Shown here: positions 34,524 to 46,653 of the stretch, piece after piece
Layout: each line of letters opens with the position of its first letter
How positions within the stretch are numbered: the first letter of the stretch is position 1
NCBI GenBank assembly: GCA_964016985.1
Contig: OZ024830.1
Span: 60,776,550 to 60,840,549 of the forward strand
Reading direction: 5' to 3'
Length of the DNA stretch: 64,000 bases
Source of the DNA: Anodontia alba
Lineage: Eukaryota; Mollusca; Bivalvia; Lucinida; Lucinidae
Position numbers and translations under genes: made by a program
Notes under the pieces: generated by a model
The model's database searches: none
What the model saw: only the letters and a program-made list of their open reading frames with translations
Told to the model about the DNA's origin: nothing

Positions 34524-35357
34524 CAAAAAATTTTGGATCAGAATACATAGGAAACTTAACTGTTTGAAAGCTGCATCATATGTATATAATAAAATCCCAT
34601 ATCAAGCTTCTAAGAGACACAGTCTGGTCACTGATGCAGTGTTTATTTCTACAGTAGCACAGTCAAGGGCCAGACATGGCCAGTATAGGCTGAAAATCAG
34701 CCCTAGCAAGGATGCCAAGGCTGTCACACCTTAGGTGCACACTTTTTAAGGTACATTTTCTCATGTTACAATACAAATAACAAAATAGACTATGCATGCA
34801 TATTCTGTTTTGCTTCGTATTTGAATTTCAGTGTGAGAAAAAGTACTTTCTTTTTCTTTCTCTATGTTGTTCCCTGGTTTATGAGATTGCAGCACAGTGA
34901 AGAGCTACTTGGTATGAAAGATTTTTTATGCAGTTGTTTTGGTTACACAGTAGTTTTCTTCTGCCAGTCTGCAGTACTCCAACAACTATCAAATTTGTGG
35001 ATATGAAATGGTGATATATTTTTCTCTCCTTTTTTTCACACCCAAGACGTATGTTATGATATCTTGTGAGAAACAGCTGAAATCATTCTAATGTGTCGTA
35101 ACTATGCATGTTTTGAGAGTGAAAAAGAGAAATGAAACGCATTGTTAGAAATGTATCTTAGGACATTTGGGCCTGCAAAAAGTGTGTGCATTCACACAAT
35201 TATCTGAGTCTTTGCTGCCCCATGAAATAACCTAACATCCTTGGCTATCCAAAGAGCACAGCATACAGACTGATCTGAATGGGTGGATGTACAGGCTGAC
35301 CTGGGTCTATGCTGGGTGCACTTGTCTGAAGGTATATTTTCTCACTTTGTGGTTTAG
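34524..35357. other. Unclassified DNA downstream of S6K
   Basis: AATAAA at 34588-34593 is a possible distal S6K poly(A) signal. No other gene signal. Confidence 0.35.
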
Positions 35358-35665
35358 AGAGTTACTCGATAAGACTTGCCAGATGTCTTGCTGACAATGT
35401 CCATAGCAACAGGTAAATTATGTCGTGGCCAGTTATCTTGCTGACAGTGTCCATGGCACCATGGTAAATTATGTGTCACCAGATATCTTGCTGACAATGC
35501 CTGTGGTAAATTTATTGTCAGCAAACACTTTACTGACAATGTCTGTGGCACCTGGTAAATTATTTTGTCAAGAGATATCTTGTTGAAAATATCCATGGCT
35601 CTGGGTAAACTACTTAGTCACCCTGTATCTTGATGACAATATCCATAGCCACAGGTAAATTTTGT
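35358..35665 (+). repeat. Minisatellite of about 57-bp units
   Basis: About five diverged units of TCTTGCTGACAATGTCCATG ... GGTAAATTATGTCG. Lies downstream of the S6K stop. Confidence 0.75.
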
Positions 35666-36289
35666 TGTGTTTATAAATATTCTTATTTTATTTTGTCATT
35701 TCATTGCTCTGGGTTTGAGGAGTAGCAAAATTAATATTTGAAGCTGTGGAAGCAGGATTTGTGGCTATTACATAGCTAATGACAGCAAACTGATCTTTCA
35801 GCTATATATTAGAAATTGCCTGTTAGTTCTGTGATTCTACTAAGTTTTGGTTAATACTATTCTAAAATTACTGTAAATGGGGCTTCACATTTCTGTCAAA
35901 TGGGACATTTAAACTGTGTAGTCTATTTCAAGAGAAAAAATACAAGCTTAATTTTTTCATCATCAAATATTTTGAGTACAGCGTGCTGTTGACAGCAAGC
36001 TCATTAATATTTAATCTGCTTGGCTTAAAGCTAGGTAAATTCCCAGAAAATAGGCTTTGATGTTTCATGCACATTGTTTCCTAAGACAATTTGCATGAAA
36101 TACCAAATAAATTCTATGCTGCCTTGGGAAACACCGAACTTGTTAAGGAATGAATACCTGAGTCTCGGTTATTTTCTTTGAAAAATAAGAAAATATCCCT
36201 AATTTTTTGTCTGTTGAATTAGCCTGGAGGGTGGTGAGGATTAAAATAGCAGCAGACAGCATTTTACCCTATGTATTCAGTCACCTTAA

Positions 36290-36475
36290 CCCTTTCATCC
36301 CTGAGTTTCTGAAGTGGACTCTTCCACTCTTGAATTTGGACTTTTCCGCTGAAGAAGGGGTTTCACTTTAAACGTCAAAACAGATTGCTAAACAGTGTAG
36401 ATCCTGATGAGATGGCTCATAATCGATCTACACTGTTTGCAAAGGTATTGGTCTTAGTCTGCCTGGCTGAAAGGG
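36290..36475. mobile_element. TTAA-flanked CCCTTTC MITE
   Basis: TTAA|CCCTTTCATCC ... GGCTGAAAGGG|TTAA. Internal AAACAGTGTAGATCCTGATG / ATCGATCTACACTGTTTGC. Confidence 0.82.
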
Positions 36476-36759
36476 TTAACTTTACCGTAGTTGTGCTAAA
36501 ATTTGAACTAGTCCTTTTTCTAAAAACTGTTGAATGTCTGAAAAAGAGTCTAGACACTGCAGTATCTCATCAGGGTTTATGTCCTTCAGTCAGGCTTGTC
36601 TATCAGAGAACTTAGGTAAATATCTATTTTTCTTACCTTTACTAAAAAGTTGACATGCCATGTGATGTCTCATCAGGAGGCTATTTGCATGAAATATTAA
36701 GCCCTTTTTTCTAGGGAAAAAAAAAAGAAAAAATATTAAATAACAGTCTGTTGTTTTAA

Positions 36760-36967
36760 CCCTTTCCCACCTAGTAGCAACTTTTGTCAGATGATAACAT
36801 TTGCAAACAGTTTGGACCCAGATCAGGCCCGACAAAACATCTGGGGCTGATCTAGATCGAAACTGTTTGACACTGATGGTATTCCTGAAAGATTTGTTTT
36901 GAAAAAATTCATTTAAAACAAGAATCCACAGACGACAAAAAAACGTGCAAAATTACCCAGCAAAGAG
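36760..36967. mobile_element. TTAA-flanked CCCTTTCCC MITE
   Basis: TTAA on both sides; internal CAAACAGTTTGGACCCAGAT and inverse. The right terminus is eroded (CAAAGAG). Confidence 0.7.
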
Positions 36968-37259
36968 TTAACAGGAATTCATACACTTCAAGGGAGGCAA
37001 CTGTCAAAATTGTTTGCTTCCCTTCTAAAGTGGTCTTTTCTGATAGGAAAGACTTTGCTCTCTTTGGGAGTGCCTTTCAGGATGGGCTTGGTATGCAGGA
37101 AAGTAAACAGGAAGTTCAAAAGTTTACCTCCATTGTAAAAATAGCAAAATGTCTACAAAGCGTATCAATTTCCCATTAATATAAAAAGAAGGCGAAAACA
37201 ACTGTTCAACCTATACCCATTTATGCAGACTATAAGTATCCCAAAATTGTATAATTTAA

Positions 37260-37468
37260 CCCTTAAAGCGCCAAGAAAAACTGCATCTGAAAATGTCATC
37301 TGTTTATGTCGTCTGCTGAATATTCTTGCAGACTTTTCAAACCTGTTTTTGCATACAGGCAAACAGTGTGGACCCTGATCTGGGTCCACACTGTTTGCAA
37401 AAATGACTTTTAAAATCACAAGCAGATGACAAAGCAGACGACAATTGTTGTGATTGGCGCTTTAAGGG
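37260..37468. mobile_element. TTAA-flanked CCCTTAAAGCGCC MITE
   Basis: Clean inverted ends CCCTTAAAGCGCCAA / TTGGCGCTTTAAGGG with TTAA on both sides, and an internal GTGTGGACCCTGATC palindrome. Confidence 0.9.
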
Positions 37469-37993
37469 TTAACAACAGAAAAGGTGCCTTTTGGGCATAA
37501 GGATAAAGCAAAGGCCCAGGTTAGCTGTGCACAAGCATAGCCTGATCAGAGCCTTCACTGTTGGCTTAAAGAATTATTGGCTATAGAATATAGCTGAGTA
37601 AGCAAAGTCCCTGATCAGAAGATGTGGCTTCTCAGGCAGACCTGGATCTTTTTCTGTTCACATATGCCCCAAAGTCACATTTACTCTTGGTGCGTCACTT
37701 TTTATATTGCGTAATGCAGCTGCTTGTAAAGTTCTGTCTCTTTTGTTTTGATATGGATTTGTTTTGATATCCCCACATGCCCTTTAACCCTTGCCATGCT
37801 GAATAAATTTAGATACCACACCCACTCCTAATTTTCAACCTATCAGGTAGATCCAGGTTCTTGATACAAATTCATATACTTTGATAAACAGTGCAGATCG
37901 AGATTGATCTGAATAACCATAATTACTACAAATACTGGATACTATTGCGCTTTTATTTTGCTCAGCATCAAAAGTTCAGTATATGTACTTTTT

Positions 37994-39690
37994 AGCTCAC
38001 CTGAGTGATCACTTTTTGTCCTTCATCCATCTGTCTGTCTGTCCATCTGTTGTCCATTAACACTTTCAAACGACAACTCCTCCAAAGCCATTGAAGTGAT
38101 TTGTCCCTAACTTGGTAAGGATGTTGCTTGGTAAGGTGTCTTCAAAAATAGCTAAAATTATGGTGAACTGCCTATTGGTTTGGTTGCCATGGCAATAGAA
38201 AGCTCCCATAGACTTATAATTGGAAAATGGTTAAATTGCATTTTCTCCATAACCAGTGAAGTGATGTGAACCATATTTGGCAGTTATGATCATGGGATGA
38301 TTGTCTACCCAGCATGTGTTTTATGACCAATGGCCTTTTTGTTTGGTTGCTATGGCAACATTAAATTTTAAAAAAGAATTTTTTTAAATGACATCTCCAA
38401 AACTACTGAAGTAGTATGACTCTAATTTTGTACAAATGTTGCTTGGGTAAGGACAATTCAAAATAGCTAAAATTATGGTGATCTGTTGCTTGGTTTGGTT
38501 GCCATGGCAACAGAAAGCTCCCATAGACTTATAATGGGGAAAATGGTTAAATTGCATTTTCTTCATAACAAATGAAGTGATGTGAACCATATTTGGCAGT
38601 TATGATCTATGAATGAGTGTCTACCCAGTTTGTGTGTTTCATGACCAGTGGATGCGGGCCCCGTAGCCTGGTGGATAGGAGGGTTGACTCTTAATCAATT
38701 GGGTTTCTCACGGCTGTGGTTCAAGCCTTGCTCGGGTCACAAGTGAGAAAGCCAAGTTCTGCTTACAGATGGTCAGGTGGTTTTCCCCAGGTTCTCCGGT
38801 TTTCACCCACCTTTGATGAACGATCGGCTCAATATAAGTGAAATATTCTTGAAAGGGCTGTAAAACCCAAATAAAAAAACATGACCAGTGGGCATTTTGT
38901 ATGGTTTCCATTGCAACATTAAACTTTAAAAAAAAAAAAAAAAAAAAACAAGGATTTTTTTTAAATTTCTTCTCCAAATCCACTGAAGCAGTAGGAGTCT
39001 AATCTGGTACAAATGTTAAATGGGTAAGGGCAATTGAAAATAGCTGAAAGTCTGCCAATCTGCCTTTTGTCAACAGAAAACTCCCATAGACTTATAATGA
39101 GAAAATGGTTAAATTGCATTTTCTCCATAACCATTGAAGTGATATAAACCATATTTTATAGTTATGGCCATTGGATGATTGTCTACCAAGTTTTATGTTT
39201 TATGCTCAGTGACAATTTTGTTTGGTTGCCATGGCAACATTAAATTTAAAAAAAAAATGATTTTTTTTAATGACAGCTCCGTCACAACCACAGTAAGCAG
39301 TGTTTCAAAATTCATTACTGCTTATGAAGAGTCAATAAAACTGAGACTCCTATTTTCTAATCTGTAGTGAGTTCTTTGTTTTCAAAGACAATTTTTTTTA
39401 CATTTATTATATTTCCCTGCCTTTGTGCTGTTTACATGTATAAAATACAACTCTTCAGAAACCACTTCGCCAATTTCCACCAATTTTCACATTGATCCTA
39501 CTGTTCAAATGATCACACTCCAATTGACTGTCATGCCCATATATTCTTCTTCAAAACTAAGAACTGCTTAAATGATGATCCTTTCATTAGTTGCAATGAT
39601 AGGATTGGAAAAATGTTGCATAACATCTGCATATCTACAGTGGCTATGTCACTCAGGTGAGCGAGCCCTGGCCCGTGGGCCTCTTGTTTT
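37994..39690 (+). mobile_element. AGCTCACCTG element, CCATGGCAAC subfamily
   Basis: Starts AGCTCACCTGAGTGATCACT. Units of about 300-400 bp contain GTTTGGTTGCCATGGCAAC and AAGCTCCCATAGACTTATAA. Ends ACTCAGGTGAGCG then GGCCCGTGGGCC-TCTTG. Interrupted by the SINE at 38652-38879. Confidence 0.88.
38652..38879 (+). mobile_element. tRNA-derived SINE, family 2
   Basis: Head GGCCCCGTAGCCTGGTGGAT, box B-like GGTTCAAGCCTTG, tail GGGCTGTAAAACCCAAATAA. Perfect 12-bp target duplication CATGACCAGTGG on both sides (38640-38651 and 38880-38891). Nested in the tandem-core element 37994-39690. Confidence 0.9.
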
Positions 39691-40691
39691 TGATACAATC
39701 AGTGTCATACTTTTAGTACAGATGTACATGTATTACATTATCACTGCTCCATAAACATAACTGTTGCTTGAATCTTCCTTTTACTCTTTTCTGATATGGT
39801 GAGCCAGAAAATTGCATGCCTACCCCTCTAAAATTTTCTAGATAAAGGGTTGGGCACATTAATTACTTGCATTTTCTTACAATTGTTTTAATACAAAACC
39901 GACAAGACATTTTAAAAACTGTATGTCTACAGGATAAAATGTATTTTTCTTAGATTCTAGAAATTTGTGATTTTTATTTAAAAAAAAAAATAATAATAAT
40001 AATAATAATTGGTTTGTATGTAAAGTTCTTTGTCCCTATCTAAGCCTTTTTCTAAAACCTGGTTTTAAATAAGACATTAGTTTAAATGCTACATACTTTT
40101 AAAATATTTTTATTTGGAATGTCCCTGGTGTTGTAATATGAGCAAACAATGCAGAACAAGATAAGACTAGGGTCAGTCTGATCAGAGTTTACCCTGTTTG
40201 GCATTTCACCCAACCCTTTGTGATGCATCACCTGTTGTCCTATCATCTTATTCAAAAATAAGGGAAATGGGAAGTTTCAGTGGAGGCAACTCTGCCAGAA
40301 GTGTTTTGCCTCTGTTCGGAAAAATGATGTACTCTAAAAGGAAAGAATTTGTCCCCATGGGAGCAAATTCTTTACTCTTAGGGTAGTCCCTTTTATGTGC
40401 TGGAAAGCAAACAGGTTGCGAATAGTAGCTCCCTTTTAAATAAAGAAGGAAAACCTAATATGTGTTTCAAGTCCCCCCCCCCCCCCCCCCCCAACCCTTG
40501 TACAAATGGCCAAAAATCCACAGTGTATCAGTCCCCATAGGTACAGTTAGTTACTTAGTGGATGAGGTGTCTGATTATTTAGAATAGTTTTGGCAATACA
40601 GGAGGGCTGTTAAGTGGGGAGATATGGTATTTATTCAAATATTAGTATTTTAATCCTGATCAGTACCATTGACATGCTTGAGATATCAAGG
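39691..40691. other. Unclassified DNA with homopolymer C
   Basis: (AAT)n at about 39990-40011, partial GGAAAGAATTTG palindrome at about 40320-40400, and 20 C at 40473-40492. Confidence 0.5.
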
Positions 40692-40882
40692 GCATATCTC
40701 CAGATAAGAGCTAGTAATCACTTACTATTTTTCTTATTTCTTCAGGAAAACATATGCTATTGTACTCATTAGAAGCACCTCACTGAGGCACTTCTAATGA
40801 GTACTCACAACATATGTTTTCATGGAGAAATAAGAAAAATATCAGTACTTTTCTCTTAAAAAAAGTCTCATCTGGAGCAATG
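40692..40882. mobile_element. GTACTC palindromic MITE
   Basis: CATATCTCCAGATAAGAG ... CATCTGGAGCAATG, with GAAGCACCTCACTGAGGCAC at the centre. Confidence 0.85.
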
Positions 40883-41588
40883 TCAAGGTCGCAAAACCAT
40901 TGTATAATGTAATAGATGTAATCCAGTTTTATTTGTTGTACAGTTTTAATGCTTGTTCTGGAAAAGGTCTTCTTAATCAGGGTTCTCAAATGAATAGTAA
41001 TTACATGTAAGTTGAAACTGATTCTTTTACATTGGAATTAAAATCAGGTCTGTGATTTTGTTAACCTTTGAACTACTCTGCTTTTGATATCTTTTAGAAA
41101 GTCATTTTTTGCTTGGCGCTTTACATAGATGAAGTAAAATGGCAAACGTCCGTCATGGTCAATGCGAAAGTTTTGTCATAACTCTCTATGCACAGAAAGT
41201 TTTATTTTATTCATTGATTTAAAAAAAAAAAAAAAAGGAAAATTTTCATTTTTCCCCATAGTAAAAATGGCTGCAAAATATAAAGAAATCGGTAGGTTAG
41301 GTAAATTGGAGGCTGATTTTCAAAAAGTTCCACTTGTCAGAATGTTCTGAAATTTTCATAATGTTATCAAGAAGCAACAATCATTCAAAATCAGCAAAGA
41401 AATGTGAAAAAAAAAATACTTAGATAAAATTGCAAAAAATCACTTTACTATAGAAATTTATAGGTCAGACCAAATTTTGGCCATAAATTTAAATTTATGG
41501 TAAATATCTGAGAACAAAACATAGAAGCAGACATGACAAATGGTTTCTGATAACATATGGTCGATCAAAATAAATTGTTTGTACTTAA

Positions 41589-41794
41589 CCCTTGACCTGC
41601 TGAATAAATTAGGATGCCACACCCACTTCTAATTTTCAGCCAATCAGATTGCTTGATCTGGATTGTTGCTATAATTCAACATACTTAATGGCAAACAGTG
41701 CAGATCCAGATCAGTTGGCTTCTTCAGAAGCCATCTGATCTGGATCTACACTGTTTGCAAAGGCAGGGTATATCCGGGCTCAGCAGGACAAGGG
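41589..41794. mobile_element. TTAA-flanked CCCTTGACC MITE
   Basis: TTAA|CCCTTGACCTGCTGAA ... CAGCAGGACAAGGG|TTAA. Internal foldback GCAGATCCAGATCAG / CTGATCTGGATCTAC. Confidence 0.85.
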
Positions 41795-41917
41795 TTAAAA
41801 TAAAAGGCCAAGCAAAAAACATCTTTCCAAGTGATGTTGAAAGGACAGTAATCATGTGATTTCATGTCTTTATTGATTGTACTTTTAAATCATGTACAGA
41901 GAATTATTACCAAATGC

Positions 41918-42335
41918 ATAGCTCTAGATAAGAAGGGATATCTGGTAAATGTTTTTCTTAACCCATATAAGCTGAGTGGACTCTTCTACCATAACTCTTT
42001 GGACAGGCCCATTTCATATATGAGGGGTGTCTGGTTAGTTTTTATTAACATGCTTTGTAGAAATTTCTGAGCTTAATGCAAACAGTGTAAACCCAGATCA
42101 GACGCTGCATTCGACGGCGTCTGATCTGGATCTGTACTGTTTGCCACTGTCCCTTTTATGGGACGCTAGGCATAAATGGGTTAATTCTCCACGAAAACAT
42201 ACGTTATGGGTACTCATTAGAAGGGCCTCAGTGAGGCACTTCTAATGAGTACACAACATGTTTTCATGGAGAAATAAGAAAAATATCATAACATTTGGGT
42301 TGAAAAAAAAAAAAAGTGTCTTATCCAGAGCTGTG
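41918..42335. mobile_element. GTACTC MITE hosting a TTAA MITE
   Basis: CATAGCTCTAGATAAGAAG ... TTATCCAGAGCTGTG; split at TTTTTCTTAA by 41962-42180. Confidence 0.85.
41962..42180. mobile_element. TTAA-flanked CCCATATAAGC MITE
   Basis: TTAA on both sides; ends CCCATATAAGC / GGCATAAATGGG; internal CAGATCAGACGCTGC / GGCGTCTGATCTGG. Inserted in the GTACTC MITE. Confidence 0.88.
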
Positions 42336-43136
42336 TAAATGCATGTATATAGACTTGTGTTTATGTGTGTGTATGTATGATTTAAGGGTGCATGAGTCAT
42401 CTTATTTATGGAATGTCAGTGGTATTTACAAGCTGACCCAAAAGCAGTATTGGAGTATATGCAAGTAGTAAAGGTGCCAGTTCGACTGCACCTTTGTGCA
42501 GACTGATCACAGCTTTCACCATCTGCACACATGCATTCTGTTCAAATTAAACACTGTCTGCATTGTGAGTAGATTTCACAACTTCAGATAAGGTGAAGCT
42601 TGAGGATTTTTTATATTTATCCTAAATATTGGGGTAATTTAAGTCTACCATATTTGTCCTAAAATTTGAATAGGACCATTGGGAGCAAATTCTTTTCTTT
42701 TAGATTAGACCACTTTTCAGGAAGGACTTGGTAGCAGGAAAGCAAACAGGAAGTCACAAGTTGTCTCCCCTGAAAAAAAAAAATGTGGTAGAAAATCTAC
42801 CAATGTAATGTATGTAATGTGTTGAGAGCAAAAATTGTAGACTGATTAAATTTCCACATGGAAAGCTTCTTTGTTATGCTAACATTGCTTTTAACTGGGT
42901 CCAGATTACTGTTTATGTTTTAATCTTTTGGACAGCTATGCATGGGCAAACAGTCTTCTGTCTGCCCCTTCTTCTAGATCTCATAACTGTGCATGCAGAA
43001 TTATACTGGCCATTGCCAGAGGAATGTGAGATGTGACCATACCATCTAAATTCAAGTTTCTTCACCATCTAAGGTCATCCTGCAAACCAAAGACATCTCA
43101 GCTTTGCTTGCATTCTTCCTCATTGGTGATGTGGTC
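42336..43136. other. Unclassified DNA
   Basis: AT-rich with partial GGAGCAAATTCTTTTCTTTT palindrome remnant (about 42690). No gene seen. Confidence 0.35.
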
Positions 43137-43140
43137 TTAA

Positions 43141-43360
43141 CCCTTTGTAGTCTGGAGACTCCTAAAAGGGTATTTGGCAAACATTGCAGACCCAGATCAG
43201 ACGCCAAAGAATGCAGTGTCTGATCAGGGTCTCCACTGTTTGATAATAGTTGAAACATATTTCTCTAGGAATATCTAAATCTCATAGCTTGACATACCTA
43301 AAATTGAAATTAGAATCTCCCAATATATAGTGTGGGAGAGGTCATTCAGTCTACAATGGG
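43141..43360. mobile_element. TTAA-flanked CCCTTTGTAGTCTG MITE
   Basis: TTAA|CCCTTTGTAGTCTG ... GTCTACAATGGG|TTAA. A truncated relative is at about 52551-52733. Confidence 0.85.
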
Positions 43361-43403
43361 TTAAATGACATTCAAGACTAAGCATCAAAAAGGGTCCTTA
43401 ATA

Positions 43404-43860
43404 CTAAGGCTGGCACGATTAATCGGGTAATCGATGAATTGATCGATAAATTCCACAAAAACGATTATCATTACTGATTTGCTAAAAATCGATCATTTGA
43501 TTTCTCTGTTACTTGACTGTATTTACCCTTAGTATTCAGACATCTAAACTCCTTACCATACTTAATCTAAACTTTGAACAAGTACAATTTACTACCCATT
43601 GTTGTATCTAAAAATAACTGGATGGGTGGCAAACAGTGTAGACCCTGATGAGACTCCGCATTTGTGGCATCTCATCGGGGTCTACACTGTTTGCTCAGAA
43701 CTGGCTGACCAAATATATGCAATAAAGTATAACATATGGTAAGAGTCATGCTCAGACAGGTAAAAAAATGACCAAATCTTCAGTGATTAGTAATCGATTA
43801 TTGATCACAATGGCAGGACTGACAATCGATTATCTTTTCATCTCCAATTAGCCAGCCTTA
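43404..43860. mobile_element. hAT-like non-autonomous element, TAAGGCTGGC ends
   Basis: TAAGGCTGGCACGATTAATC at the left, TTAGCCAGCCTTA at the right, with many ATCGATTA motifs. Contains a nested CAAACAGTGTAGACCCTGAT palindrome (43627-43695). Confidence 0.65.
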
Positions 43861-43867
43861 CATTATA

Positions 43868-45206
43868 CGAGGGATGTTCGAAATGAATTGCTTATTTCTA
43901 TCTGGAGACTTCAAATTTCAAGTTAGCCCAAAAGTACTCATTTCATGCCCTCGAAGTACTCCCCGTAGCTAGAAATGCAAAGTTTCAACCGATGTATCCA
44001 CTTCTTGAAGGCATCACGGTACGCTGATTTGGGCACAGTAATAAGGTATTGATGAATGGCAGATCCAAGTGCCTATCGGGACTGGTATTTCTGCCCAGCA
44101 AGGAATGCTTTCAATTTCGGAAACGAAAAGAAATCACATGGGGCAAGGTCTGGGGAATACGGGGGGTGAGGCAAAACAGTTACTTTTTCTTTCTTCAAAA
44201 ACGCCGTAACTATTGCGGAGGTAGGAGCTGGGGCATTGTCATGTAGAAGACAGACATGTTTAAAACCAGTGGCAGGGTGTCGCTTCTGGTAATACTTTTT
44301 CAGTTTCTTCAGTACTACGTCTTTGTAGTATTTTCCGGTGATGCTTTTGCCCTTTTTCACTGGCACTTTTATTGCGACTCCTTCACCAGAGAAGAAGATT
44401 GCATACAAAACCTTCTTCGTACTCAAAGAACGTTGGCAATTATTGGGTGTTTGCTGTGTTTAGTGGCCCAGATCTTATTGCTAACCTTTCTGACAGGCTC
44501 AAAATAATGGACCCAGGTTTCATCACCTGTGACGACATTGGCAAACTGCTTTTTGTCATATTTTGGAAACATTTGAAGCAGCTTTTTGGCCATTTTAACC
44601 CGTTGCCTCTTTTGCTCGTCAGTCAACAGATGTGGCACCCATCAAGCAGAAATCTTTCTGACTTTCAAATGCTTCTTCAAAATAAGGTGAACCGTTGATA
44701 GTGATATGCCTACCTTTCGTGCAATATCACGAACTGTAAATCTGGCATCTCCTTCAATGATTTCCTTCATTTTGGAAATGATTTCTTTACGAGATGCAGA
44801 TTTTGGCCTACCTGATTTCGGTGCATTTTTGATGGACTCTACACCAGACTCAAATTTCTTTTTCCACCGCCGAACTGTGTCATAAGACACACAAGAAGGT
44901 CCAAAAGCAGTAGAAATTTCAGTCATCAGCTGCTTCAAAGAACAACCAAGTTTTGAGCGAGCTTTGATGTAAGCCCGTATTTCATCTTTTTTGTCGACGC
45001 TTCTACCAACCATTTTTACTGCAGTGGTCAATGACTGCGTGTATTCAAATGGCACATTTTATGTCTTACACTTAGTCTAACATGTACATTTATACACCAT
45101 TGTGTAGATATTGAATAACCCTATACAGGTATGTATTGGTTTTTATCGTGCCCCACGTGGATATCGAGCTAGAGGACAATAAGCAATTCATTTCGAACAT
45201 CCCTCG
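43868..45206 (-). mobile_element. Mariner transposon, family 2
   Basis: Inverted repeats begin CGAGGGATGTTCGAAATGAA at both ends, flanked by TA (43866-43867, 45207-45208). At 1339 bp it is the standard mariner size and it is otherwise uninterrupted. Confidence 0.95.
43938..45013 (-). pseudogene. Mariner DD34D transposase, family 2, with three small lesions
   Basis: Seen on the minus strand from ATG at 45013 (MVGRSVDKKDEI; an upstream Met at 45055 lies outside the homologous part). In order: HTH region (VRRWKKKFE, SGRPKSAS), WVPHLLTDEQ, TGDETWVHYFEP, CLLHDNAPAP, HPPYSPDLAPCDFF, and the C-terminal end ISSYGEYFEGMK at a TGA. Lesions: TGA at 44642-44644 just before WVPH; a one-base deletion near 44430 that shifts into the STKKVLYAIFF frame; TAG near 44073 after KYQSR. 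Both nonsense changes are explained by single C-to-T transitions. Length without lesions would be about 358 residues, slightly long for mariner. Full length, recently inactivated. Confidence 0.93.
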
Positions 45207-45261
45207 TACCATATGCAAACAGCAGCGTGTCAGTGAATAGGGTTTTCTCTGTTCATCACTG

Positions 45262-45442
45262 TGTTCAGGTAAGAGTGGGTATCAGCTTAACCCTGAAACT
45301 GCCAATCACAACAATTGTCATCTGCTTTGTCATCTGCTATGATTTAAGAATCACATGTATGAGACACTTCTAATGAGTACCCACAACGTTTTCGTGGAGA
45401 AATAAAAAATACCATTGGAAAAAAGTGCCATATCTGGAGCTA
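45262..45442. mobile_element. Chimera of a TTAA MITE and a GTACTC MITE
   Basis: AAGAGTGGGTATCAGC, then TTAACCCTGAAACTGCCAAT (start of a TTAA MITE), then the right GTACTC arm. Deletion joined the two. Confidence 0.6.
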
Positions 45443-45636
45443 AGAGTTGGTGTCCATTGATTCTTCAAGTGGGAAACAGGTGTTAATCAGACTGCAAAAG
45501 CACAAGCTGACCGAGTCCTTTATTTCCTGCATATGCGATAAGGGTCCTTTTCCCATATTTTTAGCTCACTGCAAAAGCAGAAGCTGACCAAGTCTTTTAT
45601 TCCCTGCACATGCAGTATGGGTACTTTTCCCATTTT

Positions 45637-46162
45637 TAAGTTCACCGGAGCCAAAGACTTGGGATGAGCTATTGTGATCACTTGCCATCTGTCGTCTGTT
45701 AGTCTGTCGTCCATCCACACCTTTGAACGACTTCTCCTCTGAAACCCCTGGGTCAATTTTCTTCAAACTTCATGTGGAGCCTTCTGTTAAAGGGGGATTG
45801 AAAATTTGTACAAATGGTTACGGTCTGTTAATCAAGATGGCTGCCATGACCATATATGGTAAAAACACTTAAAAATCTTCTCCAGAACCAAGGAAGCCTC
45901 ACGGCTGAATCCCTGCCCCATTTGCAAAGATTCAGCCACAAGGCATCTTCAATTCTGGAGAAGATAAAGGTTTTTACCATATATGGGCATGGCGGCCATC
46001 TTGGTCAACGGACCGCAACCATTTTACCAATCTTTTGTTCCCCAAACCTAATGAGGCCCCTTATGAAATTTGAGCAAAATTGGCTCAGGGGCTTCAGAGG
46101 AGAAGTCGTTTGAACGGATGGATGACTATAGCTTATCCTGAGCATAGCTCAGGTGAGCTAAA
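45637..46162. mobile_element. Head-to-head dimer of AGCTCACCTG elements
   Basis: The left half reads GTTCACCGGAGCC...CTTCTCCTCTGAAAC...CCATATATGGTAAAAACAC; the right half is the inverse, ending GCTCAGGTGAGCTAAAAA. The centre is near 45920. Both outward ends are 5' ends; the 3' GGCCTCTTG end is missing. Confidence 0.85.
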
Positions 46163-46545
46163 AAGGGCAAACTGTAATACCTTATCAGATGCTATGTGGT
46201 GTCTGATCTGTTTTTACACTAAATGAGCCAATCTTTCCCAGTATTTAGGGTAAATACAGTATCTGTATTCTAGGTAAAAAAACTCCCAATGCTAAAAAAA
46301 AAACCTTTGAAATTTATCTATGACAGTGATGATGGCAATACATGTACTAAATATGCACTGGCTGGCTCAGATCTTCACTGGGTATATATAGCTTGGGTAG
46401 GTGGAGTCCTTTTCTAGCTTCTTTACTAAATTTACTCTGACAATATAAACCAAATTGTTCAGTTGACATTTTGATTATACATGCAATGTTTTAGGGTATA
46501 TTCACACTTTCAGGGGAGGTATTTGTATCAAAAATTGTATTGCCG

Positions 46546-46617
46546 TACTTATGAAAAGGGGTCTACTCAAAAAAGAAAGAATTTGCTTTAAAAGGAAGCA
46601 AATTCTTACCTTTTAAA

Positions 46618-46653
<36 letters not shown>

